Of a DNA stretch of 64,000 nt, positions 46,001 through 55,219 are shown piece by piece. Position 1 is the first letter of the stretch; each line of letters starts with the position of its first letter. Location: NCBI RefSeq assembly GCF_001540865.1, contig NC_033638.1, positions 2,073,902 through 2,137,901 of the forward strand, read 5' to 3'. Below the pieces are notes generated by a model, which saw nothing but the letters and a program-made list of their open reading frames with translations, was not told the DNA's origin and did no database searches. A program made the translations under genes and the position numbers. This DNA is from Ananas comosus (lineage: Eukaryota; Streptophyta; Magnoliopsida; Poales; Bromeliaceae).

Positions 46001-48184
46001 CATAATTTTGGAAATTGGTACATAGTGATTCAAGGAAGTTTACTTAGACTTAAGCATTGTAAGCAGCTTTCATGCTCTATGTGAAGATCTGCATATTTTG
46101 AGAGTTTTTCGTGGGCATCACTTCATATTCTAATAAAACCCTTTGTCTCTTTTGAACAATTTCTTTGAAATTTGTTTGAAATTAAGTGCAAACTATTCTC
46201 TAATACCATTTTAGGACAACTAAAGTTGTCATATGCCATAAGAACTTCAACATCCCATGGTAAGGTGTTTTTGCATTGAAATATTATGTTAGCGGCACGC
46301 CACCCCATGCCATATGTTGGTACATGTGCCGCAGCATGGAAGCCACATGCTCCCCTGCCATTCCAAACTATTCCTCGCTTCATTTAGATACTATATATCA
46401 GTTCAATAAAAAACAATTAGGGTGTGTTTGTTTGGGTGAAAGTGAGGGGGAAGTGGAGAGGGGGGAAATTGTTTACGCCGTAAACTATCACTTCCGTTGT
46501 TTGTTTTGCTGTAATTTTATTACGGCTGAAAGTTGAGTTCACCCAAAATAGGGTAATTGACTTCGCCCTCCCACGGGGCGAAGTCAATTCTGGTGAAGTG
46601 CAAAGAGGCAAAGGAACTTGTTAAATTTGGTTAGGTAATGTGATCAAATTTGGTTAGGTAAGTTTTAATATATTTTGTCTAATTTGTATATTTAGAAAAT
46701 GATGAAAAATGAATTTGTTAAATGTTAATAATTTTTAACTTTAGAATTTTATTGTTGCATTATTATAATTTATATGCAAACAAATAATATAATTTTTTAA
46801 AATTTTATTTTATAATTATACATATATATAATTATATACATATATAATTATATTAATTTTTATTTATTATAATTTATTATTCACTAAGTTACAAAATAGA
46901 CAATGATATCACTTCGGAGGTAAGTATATCGGGGGTGGAGAGCTACACTTTTTACGTCATCTATTTCCTACCAAACAAATAACAGAACTCGCAGAACTGC
47001 ACTTCCACAGTTAGAAACAAACAGCAGAAGTGAATTAATTTTCACCCCAACTCCACTTCAACCCAAAGTCCACTTCCACCCCAAGTCTACTTACGTTGAA
47101 ACAAACAGGCCCTTAAACGAAACAAACTTGATGCTTCGCTTTTTATTCAATTATATAATATTACCTTTCTTTACAAGATCACTATGAGGATTGCAAGGAT
47201 CAAGCTACACTCTTGTAGCAGTCTTGTGTAAAGAATCTCCAGTTTGATATCTAACTCAAAAAGTTGAGGAGTCTTAAAAATCAGCAAACTATGCTGTCCA
47301 TTTACAGATCTCATTATGAAGGTCGCTGACTCAAAATCCAAAAGTTAGTATTAAATTCCCATTTTGCCGCTTATAGAACTGTAGTTCATTTAAGCAGTTG
47401 AATATAGCAATAAAATTCAGTAGCATTTCAATTGGACATCTTATGGGGAGTGTGCAGTAACAGTAATCTCGTATTAAATACAGGTGACAAGTCCAAGGCG
47501 GCTTCTCTCTTGGATGCTCACTTGAAGACTATTCTTGAAAATGTTCGACTAGTTTATCTTCTTGAGAGGGAAGGTTGGGATGCTACTCCTAACTGGGAAG
47601 ACGTTCTATCGCTAGGCGAACAACAGAGGCTCGGCATGGTTAGTCAAATTAATCTTTGGTTCAACTGTCTAAAATAGAGGAAGGAATTTTGTCTTTTACT
47701 GCTATAGCCTATCCAATGTTTAAAAACTGATAGATAAGTGATGGATTTTTCCAATTTTCCAGGCTCGCTTGTTCTTCCACCACCCTAAATTTGGTATCCT
47801 TGATGAGTGCACCAAGTATGCTACCTACTTTAATCTTGCTATGTGTGTGTTCTTTTTTTTTTTTTCTGAATTTGACTAGTATTTAGATCCTTACGCACTT
47901 CTTTTTTCTACAGTGCGACAAGTGTTGATGTCGAAGAGCATTTATACAGACTGGCAAATGAGATGGGCATAACAGTCATTACCTCCTCACAAGTAAGCAC
48001 CAACATTACATCAGAACATTTTTCTCATTCCAATTCACTTTTAGTTGCAAGCTATTCTTTTCTTTTCCCATCTTACTAATTTTCACCTATTATATAGCGG
48101 CCCGCCCTCATACCATTCCATTCGTTGGAGTTGAAACTTATCGACGGGGAAGGGAAGTGGGAGTTATGCCTAATCAACCAATGA
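28014..48184 (+). CDS. ABCD1: Peroxisomal full-size ABC transporter ABCD1 (CTS/PXA1/PED3), 25 exons
   Basis: Imports acyl-CoAs and the CoA forms of jasmonate and auxin precursors across the peroxisomal membrane for beta-oxidation (family knowledge: Arabidopsis COMATOSE). Exons by GT-AG fit: 28014-28075, 31606-31891, 34195-34419, 35465-35662, 35803-36257, 38692-38830, 38926-39004, 39847-40085, 40220-40524, 40615-40726, 40805-40963, 41151-41250, 41335-41443, 41827-41917, 43418-43542, 43650-43799, 43893-43965, 44569-44749, 44840-44998, 45451-45612, 45730-45936, 47484-47638, 47763-47815, 47914-47992, 48098-48184. Phases join without a break and give 1329 residues (Arabidopsis about 1337). Layout: TM domain 1, NBD1 with Walker [10 protein letters not shown] (482-490), LSLGEQQ, FAILDE (603-608) and H-loop SHR (His 637); TM domain 2 with a second [14 protein letters not shown] motif; NBD2 with Walker A (1137-1145), LSLGEQQ, FGILDE, and Gln 1301 where NBD1 has the H-loop His. 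The ATG is chosen because [13 protein letters not shown] matches the family start. Looks intact. Confidence 0.95.
28153..28402. mobile_element. MITE family M1, copy in ABCD1 intron 1
   Basis: Ends CAAGGATTTAAGT (28153) and ACTTAAATCCTTG (to 28402), a perfect 13-bp inverted pair. The body includes TTAGAATATGTAATAAGC and a TTTGTGCCGAAAAATATAAATATTTC segment shared with copies at 32769-33061 and 59705-59996. No clear target duplication. Confidence 0.75.
29744..29870 (+). repeat. 63-bp tandem duplication in ABCD1 intron 1
   Basis: ATCATGGAGAATAATTGTAG occurs at 29744 and 29807; two units with a few differences. Confidence 0.85.
29926..30045 (+). repeat. 60-bp tandem duplication in ABCD1 intron 1
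   Basis: AATATTGTATRGCTAAA with ATATATGTAATAGAAGTAT repeats with exact period 60. Confidence 0.85.
32355..32495 (+). repeat. 72-bp tandem duplication in ABCD1 intron 2
   Basis: ATACCCTTCTTTCT...GATAAGAAAT...GTGAGATTACTGTATT at 32355 and 32427, period 72. Confidence 0.85.
32769..33061. mobile_element. MITE family M1, copy in ABCD1 intron 2
   Basis: Ends AAGGATTTAAGTGCCC and GCACTTAGATCCTT. The body shares TTAGAATATATTGGTGCCAAAG, AAATAAGTATTTCA and a GTGTGGGCACACATGTATTTTTTTG segment with the other copies. Confidence 0.75.
35335..35354. repeat. (TA)n microsatellite in ABCD1 intron 3
   Basis: About ten TA units. Confidence 0.85.
36689..37267. mobile_element. hAT-like MITE in ABCD1 intron 5
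   Basis: Perfect 14-bp terminal inverted repeats CAATGTTCCAAAAG / CTTTTGGAACATTG. Flanks ATAATCAA (left) and ATAATAAA (right) match 7 of 8, a plausible 8-bp hAT target duplication. Inside, GCATATGCAG / CTGCATATGC words near both ends add a second inverted layer. No coding capacity. Confidence 0.65.
46420..47112. mobile_element. PIF/Harbinger-type MITE in ABCD1 intron 21
   Basis: Left end GGGTGTGTTTGTTTGGG, right end reverse complement GGGCCTGTTTGTTTCAA, flanked on both sides by TTA (46417-46419 and 47113-47115). A TTA/TAA duplication with GGGNNTGTTTG-type ends is the Harbinger/Tourist signature. 693 bp, no transposase. It accounts for nearly half of an unusually long intron. Confidence 0.8.
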
Positions 48185-48540
48185 ATATGCTAAAAACGCT
48201 GCTTAAGTCACATTTTCAGGTAGAGATCTGTCTTAAGAGTCCGACAGGGTGCAACCAGAGGTATAAAGCAATCCACATTCATGCCGAGAATAGAGCGTCT
48301 CCGCATGTTTGGATCTCACATTGTACTTTTAGAATATTTTTATTCTTTTCTCTTCTGCTGAAATGTTTTAGCTAGAAGAACAGCAGGTGCCGCATAGAGT
48401 CTACAGGATTTGCCGAAAGGCGACTACGGTGGGGCCATGTTTTAGTTTAGATGCGTGGCACACGCGATTGGAACTATGTTATACTCAGTGGGATAACATT
48501 GTAGATAATCTCATTTATATATGTAAACATTAGCATGTGT

Positions 48541-48566
48541 TTCGCGCGCGCGAATATAGAAATAAA
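48541..48566 (+). terminator. ABCD1 3' end: palindrome and poly(A) signal
   Basis: AATAAA at 48561-48566, about 380 bases past the stop, preceded by the perfect 14-bp palindrome TTCGCGCGCGCGAA (48541-48554). A CpG-only palindrome is out of place in this AT-rich region. Cleavage would fall near 48580-48600 (inference). Confidence 0.5.
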
Positions 48567-48569
48567 GTG

Positions 48570-49319
48570 GCATAAAGTGAAAGTGTAATAACACAGTTAT
48601 TTAATTTAAACTGGAAATCAGAAGGCGTATTGAAATTCTTGTGTTGGTGGTCTTTTTCTTTTGACGTTGCATATGATCATATGGTTTGTAAAGAGTGAGG
48701 TATTTTTTTTGTTCGAATGGTAAAACCTTGTTTTAAAGTTAAACAAGGGAAGCAATGTCGGGGTCGGTGATCGAATATATTTATTCAAGACGATTGATTC
48801 GTGTGATGATTCTAGTTACTGAGCTAGTTGTTTGCATCGTGTTTCTGGAGATTGTTTAGTTTAGTAGCAGTGTGTTTTTTTTTGAGAAAAAAATTATTTG
48901 TAGTAATAGTTAATATGTATGGAGAACCACTCTTTGAAATAGGGTTTCGTTTAGTTCGATTTATATTATCTGAGTCTATCGAATTAGGGATTTTATTAAG
49001 TTATCATATTCTTTTTAGGTAAAGAAAGGGGTGAGTTTTATTAATTTGATACGATTAATATCTGAGGGGGCCATCATCAATTTAAATGGAATTTTGTTTG
49101 AGAATGAAATAATTTAAATCAAAGCTCATCAGAATGTGTTGTATCAGTGAAAAAATGAATAGATGTGATTCAGCCTGGGTCTGAATTTTAACCATTTGTT
49201 TCAATTCAAAGTTTTTCAGTTGGAAAATTACCGATCGTATTTGTTGCAATCCAAATCTCCTCAATTCGAGTCAAGATTGCTGTACTTTCATAAAATTTAA
49301 ATTCTATTTAAATTTGAAA
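48570..49319. other. Intergenic DNA after ABCD1
   Basis: AT-rich, no gene recognised. Confidence 0.4.
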
Positions 49320-49324
49320 CTTAC

Positions 49325-50092
49325 TGTTGATATCAAAATTGAGCCGACCTAACCCACGTATGAGCCAATAAGGATACGTGGTACACCAGGAGTCGGCAAT
49401 AAGACGCCAGAAGAACAAGAAGGCGGGAACTGTTGAAGATTGGGACGTAACTTTCATGAGGAGTTAGTGTAACTTCCATGAAGAGTTAGTATAACTTCCA
49501 CGATAATGGTTACAATTACTTCCCCCAACTACTTTCAACCAACTAATAATGTGGGCTATAAATAGTAACTTTGAAGCTTGCAATAGAGGTCTTCGCCCCT
49601 GCGCACAAAAGACCATCTTTATTTTCCTGCATCTTTCTATTCTCGCATTTACCGCTTTCCCTAAGAGTAGTTCTTGTAATTTAGCATACTCGGAGTCTAT
49701 CTGCCCTACGGGCATCACCCCTCTGTTCCCATACTTGGAGTCTGTCTGCCCTACGGGCATCACTCCCCTGTTCGTGTATTTTTTTCCATTTGCTATTCAA
49801 TAGAAAGCCATCTTCGGCTCTTCCTGCCGATCAGATCACGAGTTGTTTAGCCATTCAGCTCATTTCTTAGTCGAATTCTGGGCTTCTCCTCTCTATTCGG
49901 CTCATCCCGCCGAAACGAATTTACTGTGGAGGTTTTCGAACCCGACTGATTCGATCCCTCATCGGCCGAATCGCTTGATCCGTCGTGGGCGCAAACTTCG
50001 AGGGTCACTATCCGCAGCCGTTCTTCACCCCGACGCACTCCCCGAGGAGAATTCTTGACCAGGTCAAGGGTCGGGACATTCGGCATTCAACA
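49325..50092 (+). mobile_element. Solo LTR, 768 bp, with perfect CTTAC duplications
   Basis: Starts TGTTGATATC and ends GGCATTCAACA. The flanks are CTTAC (49320-49324) and CTTAC (50093-50097). A TATA box CTATAAATAG (about 49557-49566) fits a U3/R boundary and gives the plus orientation. A short internal repeat GTCTRTCTGCCCTACGGGCATCAC occurs twice (about 49696 and 49741), each containing the palindrome GCCCTACGGGC. Style resembles gypsy LTRs of the Tat group, but without internal sequence this is a guess. Confidence 0.9.
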
Positions 50093-50097
50093 CTTAC

Positions 50098-50990
50098 AAA
50101 AATACAAAACTTGTAGGAAGCAAAAGGAGACCTGCAATATTACATTACAATAATGCAATGAGAAGAAAAGGGAACATAGAAATACCAAAAAGTATTATTT
50201 AGTGATATCATAAAATAGCCCCTCGAACAATAAGATGAATTTGAGTTTACCATACGAACATGCAACTAGAAAGACTGTTAATACCTCAGATAATAGACTC
50301 AACACCACAACGCAGTCAGAATCATACTTTCCACCTCTAAACGTCGTATATCATTCAAGAATAGCTCGTCATAATATACCCGATCATTCAAGAGTATGGT
50401 ATTAATTTTTGTTGGTACTATCTTTGCCTACCTCTCCGGTCATGATTATACTTGGGCATCCTAGTGTATATAGATCATATAACTGATCTGCTCGAGTGTT
50501 GTCCAGTATAATATTCCCACATGATGCACAAAACTTAGGATCAAATATAATCCTTTATCATGTTAGTGTTAGATCATCATGCCCCGATCTACTAAATTTG
50601 GCATACGTTGTCTAATGTGTGTGTCCTATTATAGATCTCCACCCCATAGACCATACTAACTTTACAGTCTCACATGAACACTGTATTGATTCCTTGAATC
50701 TATATAATCACATATAACTCGTATTCCAATGCTTGAATTCTCAACTCGATCCACAATTTCTTGGACATAGCAAATCCAATACGTGAGGAAATCCGAATTC
50801 ATTGTTTCAATAAAAAAATTCACAACCATTATATATACTTGCAATTGAGAGACTTACGGACCTTATTAAAGTGACATATTCTCAAGTCAAATCATACTTA
50901 CCGAATACTATATGTGAAGGTCCTAAACAAATTGTTATAGTATAATATGCCCAATCACAATACATGTCTGCCACCACGAATGACGCACCT
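50098..50990. other. Intergenic DNA, probable unclassified repeat
   Basis: No frame above chance and no element ends seen. Composition and phrasing suggest old retrotransposon material. Confidence 0.35.
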
Positions 50991-51010
50991 CGCACGGTCG
51001 ATGGATTTTT
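50980..51010. repeat. Inverted repeat CGCACC / GGTGCG
   Basis: GACGCACCTCGCAC is followed after about 17 bases by GGTGCGTGAGGT. It stands at the left edge of the tandem-repeat mosaic and could be part of an element terminus. Confidence 0.4.
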
Positions 51011-51299
51011 GGTGCGTGAGGTAGTATTCATGATTCAGATTGGTATTTATATGTATAAGTGGGTATCAGGTTTTGCGGGTCCATGGCTTCCAATAGATGC
51101 AAGCATCTACTATTAATTACCCCCTTGAGATTGGGGTACCTTCGATTAGGAGACCTTCATAGATGGGATGAGTTGAATCGCGTCTCGGTTTATTGAATCC
51201 TAAGTATATGTATTAGGATTCAGTTGGATTTGAGGTTGATTAGGCCCTAAGTATATGTGTTAAGACCTAATCGATATTAAACTCTATGTATTAGAGTCT

Positions 51300-51760
51300 A
51301 ATTGGTTCATGAGATATGGGTATGAGATCTCGGTATTCGTTCATGGGAATTAGGTATTGGTTTATGAGATTTGGGTATTGGTTCATAGGATATGGGTATT
51401 AGGTTGGATGTATGGTTCATGGGATTAAAGTCCATGAGGTTTGGTGTATGGTTTATGGGGTTTGGTCCATGAGGTTTAGTTGTGGTTCATGAGATTTGGT
51501 CCATGAGGTTTGGTTGGTTCATGGGATTTGGTCCATGAGATTTTGTTGGTTCATGGAATTTGATCCATGAGATTTGGTTTATGGTTCATAGGATTTGGTC
51601 CATGAGATTTGGTTTTGGCTCATCGGATTTGGTCCATGAGGTTTGGTTTTGGCTCATGGGATTTGGTCCATGAGGTTTGATTTTGGTTCATAGGATTTGG
51701 TCCATGAACTTGGTTTTGGTTCATGGGATTTGCTCCATGAACTTGGTTTTATATGTGAAC
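51300..51760 (+). repeat. Tandem repeat A: (TTCATGGGATTTGGTCCATGAGGTTTGG)n-like
   Basis: Twelve or more imperfect units of roughly 30-40 bp combining TTCATGRGATTTGG and TCCATGAGRTTTGG. Each unit holds complementary CATG cores. Confidence 0.85.
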
Positions 51761-52235
51761 TTGGTTTGGTTTGGGTTTGGATTTGATTCTGGAATGGGTT
51801 TGGGGTTCTTTATGTGGACTTGGCTTGGTTTCGGTTTATTTTGGTTTTGGGTTGGATGTTTATTTGGACTTTATTTGGTTAGGTTTTATTTGTGGATTTG
51901 GTTTGGGTTCTTATGTGAACTTGATTTGGGTTTGGGTTTGGATTTAGTTTGGGTTTTGGGTTTGGGTTTATTTGGGTTCAAGTTTGGGTTTATTTGTGGG
52001 TTTATTTGTGGACTATGTTTGGTTTGGATTTGGGTTTATTTGGGTTCAAGTTTGGGTTTATTTGTGGGTTTATTTGTGGACTAGGTTTGGTTTGGATTTG
52101 GGTTTATTTGGGTTCAAGTTTGGGTTTATTTGTGGACTTGGTTTGGTTTGGATTTGGGTTTATTTGTGGACTTGGTTTGGTTTGGATTTGGGTTTATTTG
52201 TGGACTTGGTTTGGTTTGGGTTCTGAACTTGACTT
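51760..52235 (+). repeat. Tandem repeat B: TTTGGGTTTATTTG-rich
   Basis: G/T-only stretches (GGTTTGGTTTGGATTTGGGTTTATTTGTGGACTT) with units near 42 and 69 bp. The three overlapping frames here encode only Gly/Leu/Trp/Phe/Val repeats and are not genes. Confidence 0.85.
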
Positions 52236-52745
52236 GATTTAGGTTTGTAGGTGAACTTTATTTGCAATTTGGGTTCGCATATGAACTTAATTTGCAATTT
52301 GGGTTCGCATATGAACTTAATTTGCAGTTTAAGTTCGTGTATAAACTTGATTTGCAATTTGATTTGGGGTCCGAAGAAATCCCCTTTTGATTTTGCCATT
52401 AGATTTGGGGTCCGAAGAAATCCCCTATTGATTTTGCAATTGAATTTGGGGTCCGAAGAAATTCCCTATTGATTTTGCAATTGAATTTGGGGTCCGAAGA
52501 AATCTCCGTTTGATTCTCCAATTGGATTTGATTTGGGGTCCAAAGAAATTCCCGTTTGATTCTCTGATTTGGATTTGATTTGGGGTCCGAAAAAATCCCC
52601 GTTTGATTCTCTAATTTGGATTTGATTTGGGGTCCGAAGAAATCCCCGTTTGGTTTTAATTTGGTGTCCGAAGAAATCTCCGTTTTGATTCCAATTTGGA
52701 GTCCGAAGAAATCCCCGTTTTAATTTTGATTTGGGGTCCGAAGAA
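52236..52745 (+). repeat. Tandem repeats C and D: TTGCAATTTGGGTTCGCATATGAAC and GGGGTCCGAAGAAATCCCC
   Basis: Repeat C: about four units of ~33 bp (52250-52360). Repeat D: nine or more units of ~40-55 bp with the core TTTGGGGTCCGAAGAAATCCC (52360-52745), where GGGG and CCCC in each unit can pair. Confidence 0.85.
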
Positions 52746-53215
52746 ACGGGGAATCAAATATTCCCCTCCCCTCTTCTTGCGAGGCTGTAGATGACGTCGA
52801 CGAAGTTGATGACGGTGGCGTGGATCTGTTCGGCCATCGGATTTGATTTGACATTTTCGAAGAAATGTTGAAGGGTCCGAAGAAACAGGGAATCAAAGAT
52901 TCCCCTCCCCTCTTCTTTCGAATGTATCAAACCGTCGGTGTTGTAGATGATGTCGATGAAGTTGATGACGGTAGTGCGGATTTGTTTGGCCGTCGGATTT
53001 GATTTGACATTTTCGAAGAAATATTGAAGGGTCCGAAGAAACGGGGAATCAAAGATTCCCCTCCCCTCTTCTTTCGAAAGTATCAAATCGGCGATGTTGG
53101 GGTGGTCGCGGCAATGTAGATCACCCATTCCATCATCAACAACTTCGAATGGGGTATTAAGAGGTCCGAAGATATGGGGAATCAAAGATTCCCCTCCACT
53201 CTCCCATCGAAGCCA
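52740..53215. repeat. Tandem repeat E: ~170-bp unit, 2.5 copies, open on the minus strand
   Basis: Unit contains GGTCCGAAGAAACGGGGAATC, AAAGATTCCCCTCCCC, GATGACGGT and CATTTTCGAAGAAAT. Copies start near 52740, 52875 and 53028. Minus-strand reading stays open through all copies (53185-52754) and gives a repeated peptide with SKEEGRGIFDS, FLRTLQ, FFENVKSNP and VINFVDVIY. I know no family with this module. Each unit starts with the core of repeat D, so D may be a shortened relic of E. Confidence 0.75.
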
Positions 53216-53269
53216 TCTAGATAGTATGGATGGCTACAATCGCAGGACCAAAGAAAAAAAAATAGAGGG

Positions 53270-53357
53270 GGGGAAGAAGAGAGATCATTTTTTTTCTTTT
53301 TCTTTCTTTTTTTTTTTTCTTTTTATGTTNTTTTTTTTTTTTTTTTTTTTTTTTTTT
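53270..53357. repeat. Poly-T tract with N at 53330
   Basis: T-rich homopolymer run interrupted by an unresolved base; a likely assembly weak point. Confidence 0.85.
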
Positions 53358-53394
53358 ACCTGTTGATCAAATGACGGATTGGATGAATCAGCTC

Positions 53395-53525
53395 GACGAT
53401 TCCTCCACCTTTTCACGGCTCAGCGATCTCTCCTCATTTTCGCGGCTCGGCGATTTCTCCTCCTTTCCGCGGCTTGGCGATATCTCCTCCTTTCAGCGGC
53501 TCGGCGATATCTCCTCCTTTGAATA
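53395..53525 (+). repeat. Tandem repeat F: ~27-30 bp, four units
   Basis: TTTCNCGGCTCGGCGATNTCTCCTCC-like units, reading SFSRLGD/ISSFQRLGD in one frame. The frame (53371-53589) starts close by but has no recognisable product. Confidence 0.8.
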
Positions 53526-53639
53526 CTTTGAACGTGGAAATATGTGTAGCAATCTATCTCTCTTTTTTTTTTATCTATCGTCTCTGTAAAAAATTCCTCA
53601 AGAATTTGATTTCGGTTCCCGTATTTATAATGAGAGGGG

Positions 53640-54480
53640 AGGAGTTAGTTAGGAATTCAAAATTCGAAATTCGAATTTTGAATTATTTGTTGGATGGTTG
53701 GAGGATATTTGGGGTGTGGTTGGGAATTGAATTTTCAATGAGTTGTTGGATAGTTGGAAGATATTTTGGGAGTTGGTTGGAGGTTCGAAATTCGAAATTC
53801 GAATTTTGAATGGATTATTGGATGATATTTTGAAGTTGGTTGGGAATTCAAAATCGAATTTCGAATGGATTGTTGGATGATGTTTTGGGAATTGGTTAGG
53901 GAATTCGAAATTCGAAATCGAATTTTGAATGAGTTGTTGGAAGATGTTTTGGGAATTAGTTGGGAATTCGAAATTCGAAATCGAATTTCGAATGGGTTGT
54001 TGGATGATATTTTGGGAAATGGTTGGGGGTTCGAAATTCGAATTCGAATTTCGAATGGGTTGTTGGATGATATTTTAGGAAATGGTTGGGAATTCGAAAT
54101 TCGAATTTCGAATGGGTTGTTGGATGATATTTTGGGAATTGGTTAGTGAATTCAAAATTCGAAATCGAATTTTGAATAGGTTTGTTGGAGGATGTTTTGG
54201 GAATTGGTTAGGGATTCGAAATTCGAAATCGAATTTTGAATGGGTTGTTGGGTAGTTTGGTATTCAAAATTCGAATGGATGTTGGTTGGGGATTCGAAAT
54301 TCAAAATTGAATTTTGAATGGGTTGTGGGATGGATAGGTATTCAAAATTCGAATGAATGTTGGTTGAGAGATATTTTGGGAGTTGATTCGAAGTTCGAAA
54401 TCGAATTTCGAATAAGGTTATTAGGATAACAGATATTTTCTGGGGGTTTAAAAATTTAAAATCGAATTTGAATATGATAT
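53640..54480 (+). repeat. Tandem repeat G: ~64-bp unit with TTCGAAATTCGAAAT palindromic core
   Basis: At least ten imperfect units: GAATTCGAAATTCGAAATCGAATTTTGAATGGGTTGTTGGATGATATTTTGGGAATTGGTTGG-like, written here only as a pattern of words GAATTCGAAATTCGAA, ATCGAATTTTGAATG, GGTTGTTGGATGAT, TTGGGAATTGG. TTCGAA and GAATTC palindromes recur every unit. Confidence 0.85.
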
Positions 54481-55060
54481 TCGAAATTGAATTTTCAAAA
54501 GTGGGTGAAAATGTGGGCCATGATCCCATGAATTGGGCTGAAATTGGGCCCACTTTGATGAGACTTGTTGGGCACAATTATTCATTGAGCTGAGACGAGG
54601 CCCGAATTATTGTATAGGCTTAAAATTTTAAAGGGCTTTCATGAGGCCCATTAATTCATATTTATGAATGGGCCTATTGTAGAAATTATAATTATTGGCC
54701 CCAAAATTTTCTGACCAACATGAGACCTATCAAAATTGTTTGAGTCTGAATCTAATCGGTTTCGATTATGATTAGGATTTTTTTTTTTTTTTTCACTTCA
54801 AACAATACAATATGACTATATCATAGATTAGCGAATGTGACAATTTCACGGTTCATACGATATATCGGAAATGACAATCAATGTACTATGATACTAGCTA
54901 GTATTCATGTTCAGAGGTATCATTTGGTTCAAGAATAGGCAAGAATTGCTTAGTCTTAGAACAAGTTCAAGAATAAACAGGAACAACACCAAATTTTTAT
55001 TTGAATAAAAATTAGGTTATTTTTGGGTACAAGAAAAATAATGTTTGAATGAATGAAGAG
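54481..55060. other. Spacer after tandem-repeat mosaic
   Basis: Several GGGCC/GGCCC words (54520-54720) including ATGAGGCCCATTAATTCAT and ATGAATGGGCCTAT as an imperfect inverted pair (54637-54676). No gene. Confidence 0.4.
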
Positions 55061-55219
55061 GAATAAGGTCCTATTTGGATGCATAGTTAAAAAATTCTAT
55101 GGACTTTTTATTCTGTGGTTTTGGTCTAAATGAAATACGGAATTCTGTGACTATAAAAAGAATTCCACACCTTCATTTTTAAGCTGTTTGGATACATATG
55201 GTACAATTCCACAGGATTT

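Noticed and set aside
51677..52242. Three overlapping frames encoding Gly/Leu/Trp/Phe-rich proteins
   Set aside because: They arise from a G/T-only tandem repeat and have no signal or domain; low-complexity artefact.
51300..54480. CRISPR-like array
   Set aside because: Plant nuclear context; units are contiguous, imperfect, and lack uniform spacers or any cas gene.
54481..54760. Endogenous pararetrovirus fragment (GGGCC-rich)
   Set aside because: No coat, movement or RT motif in any frame.
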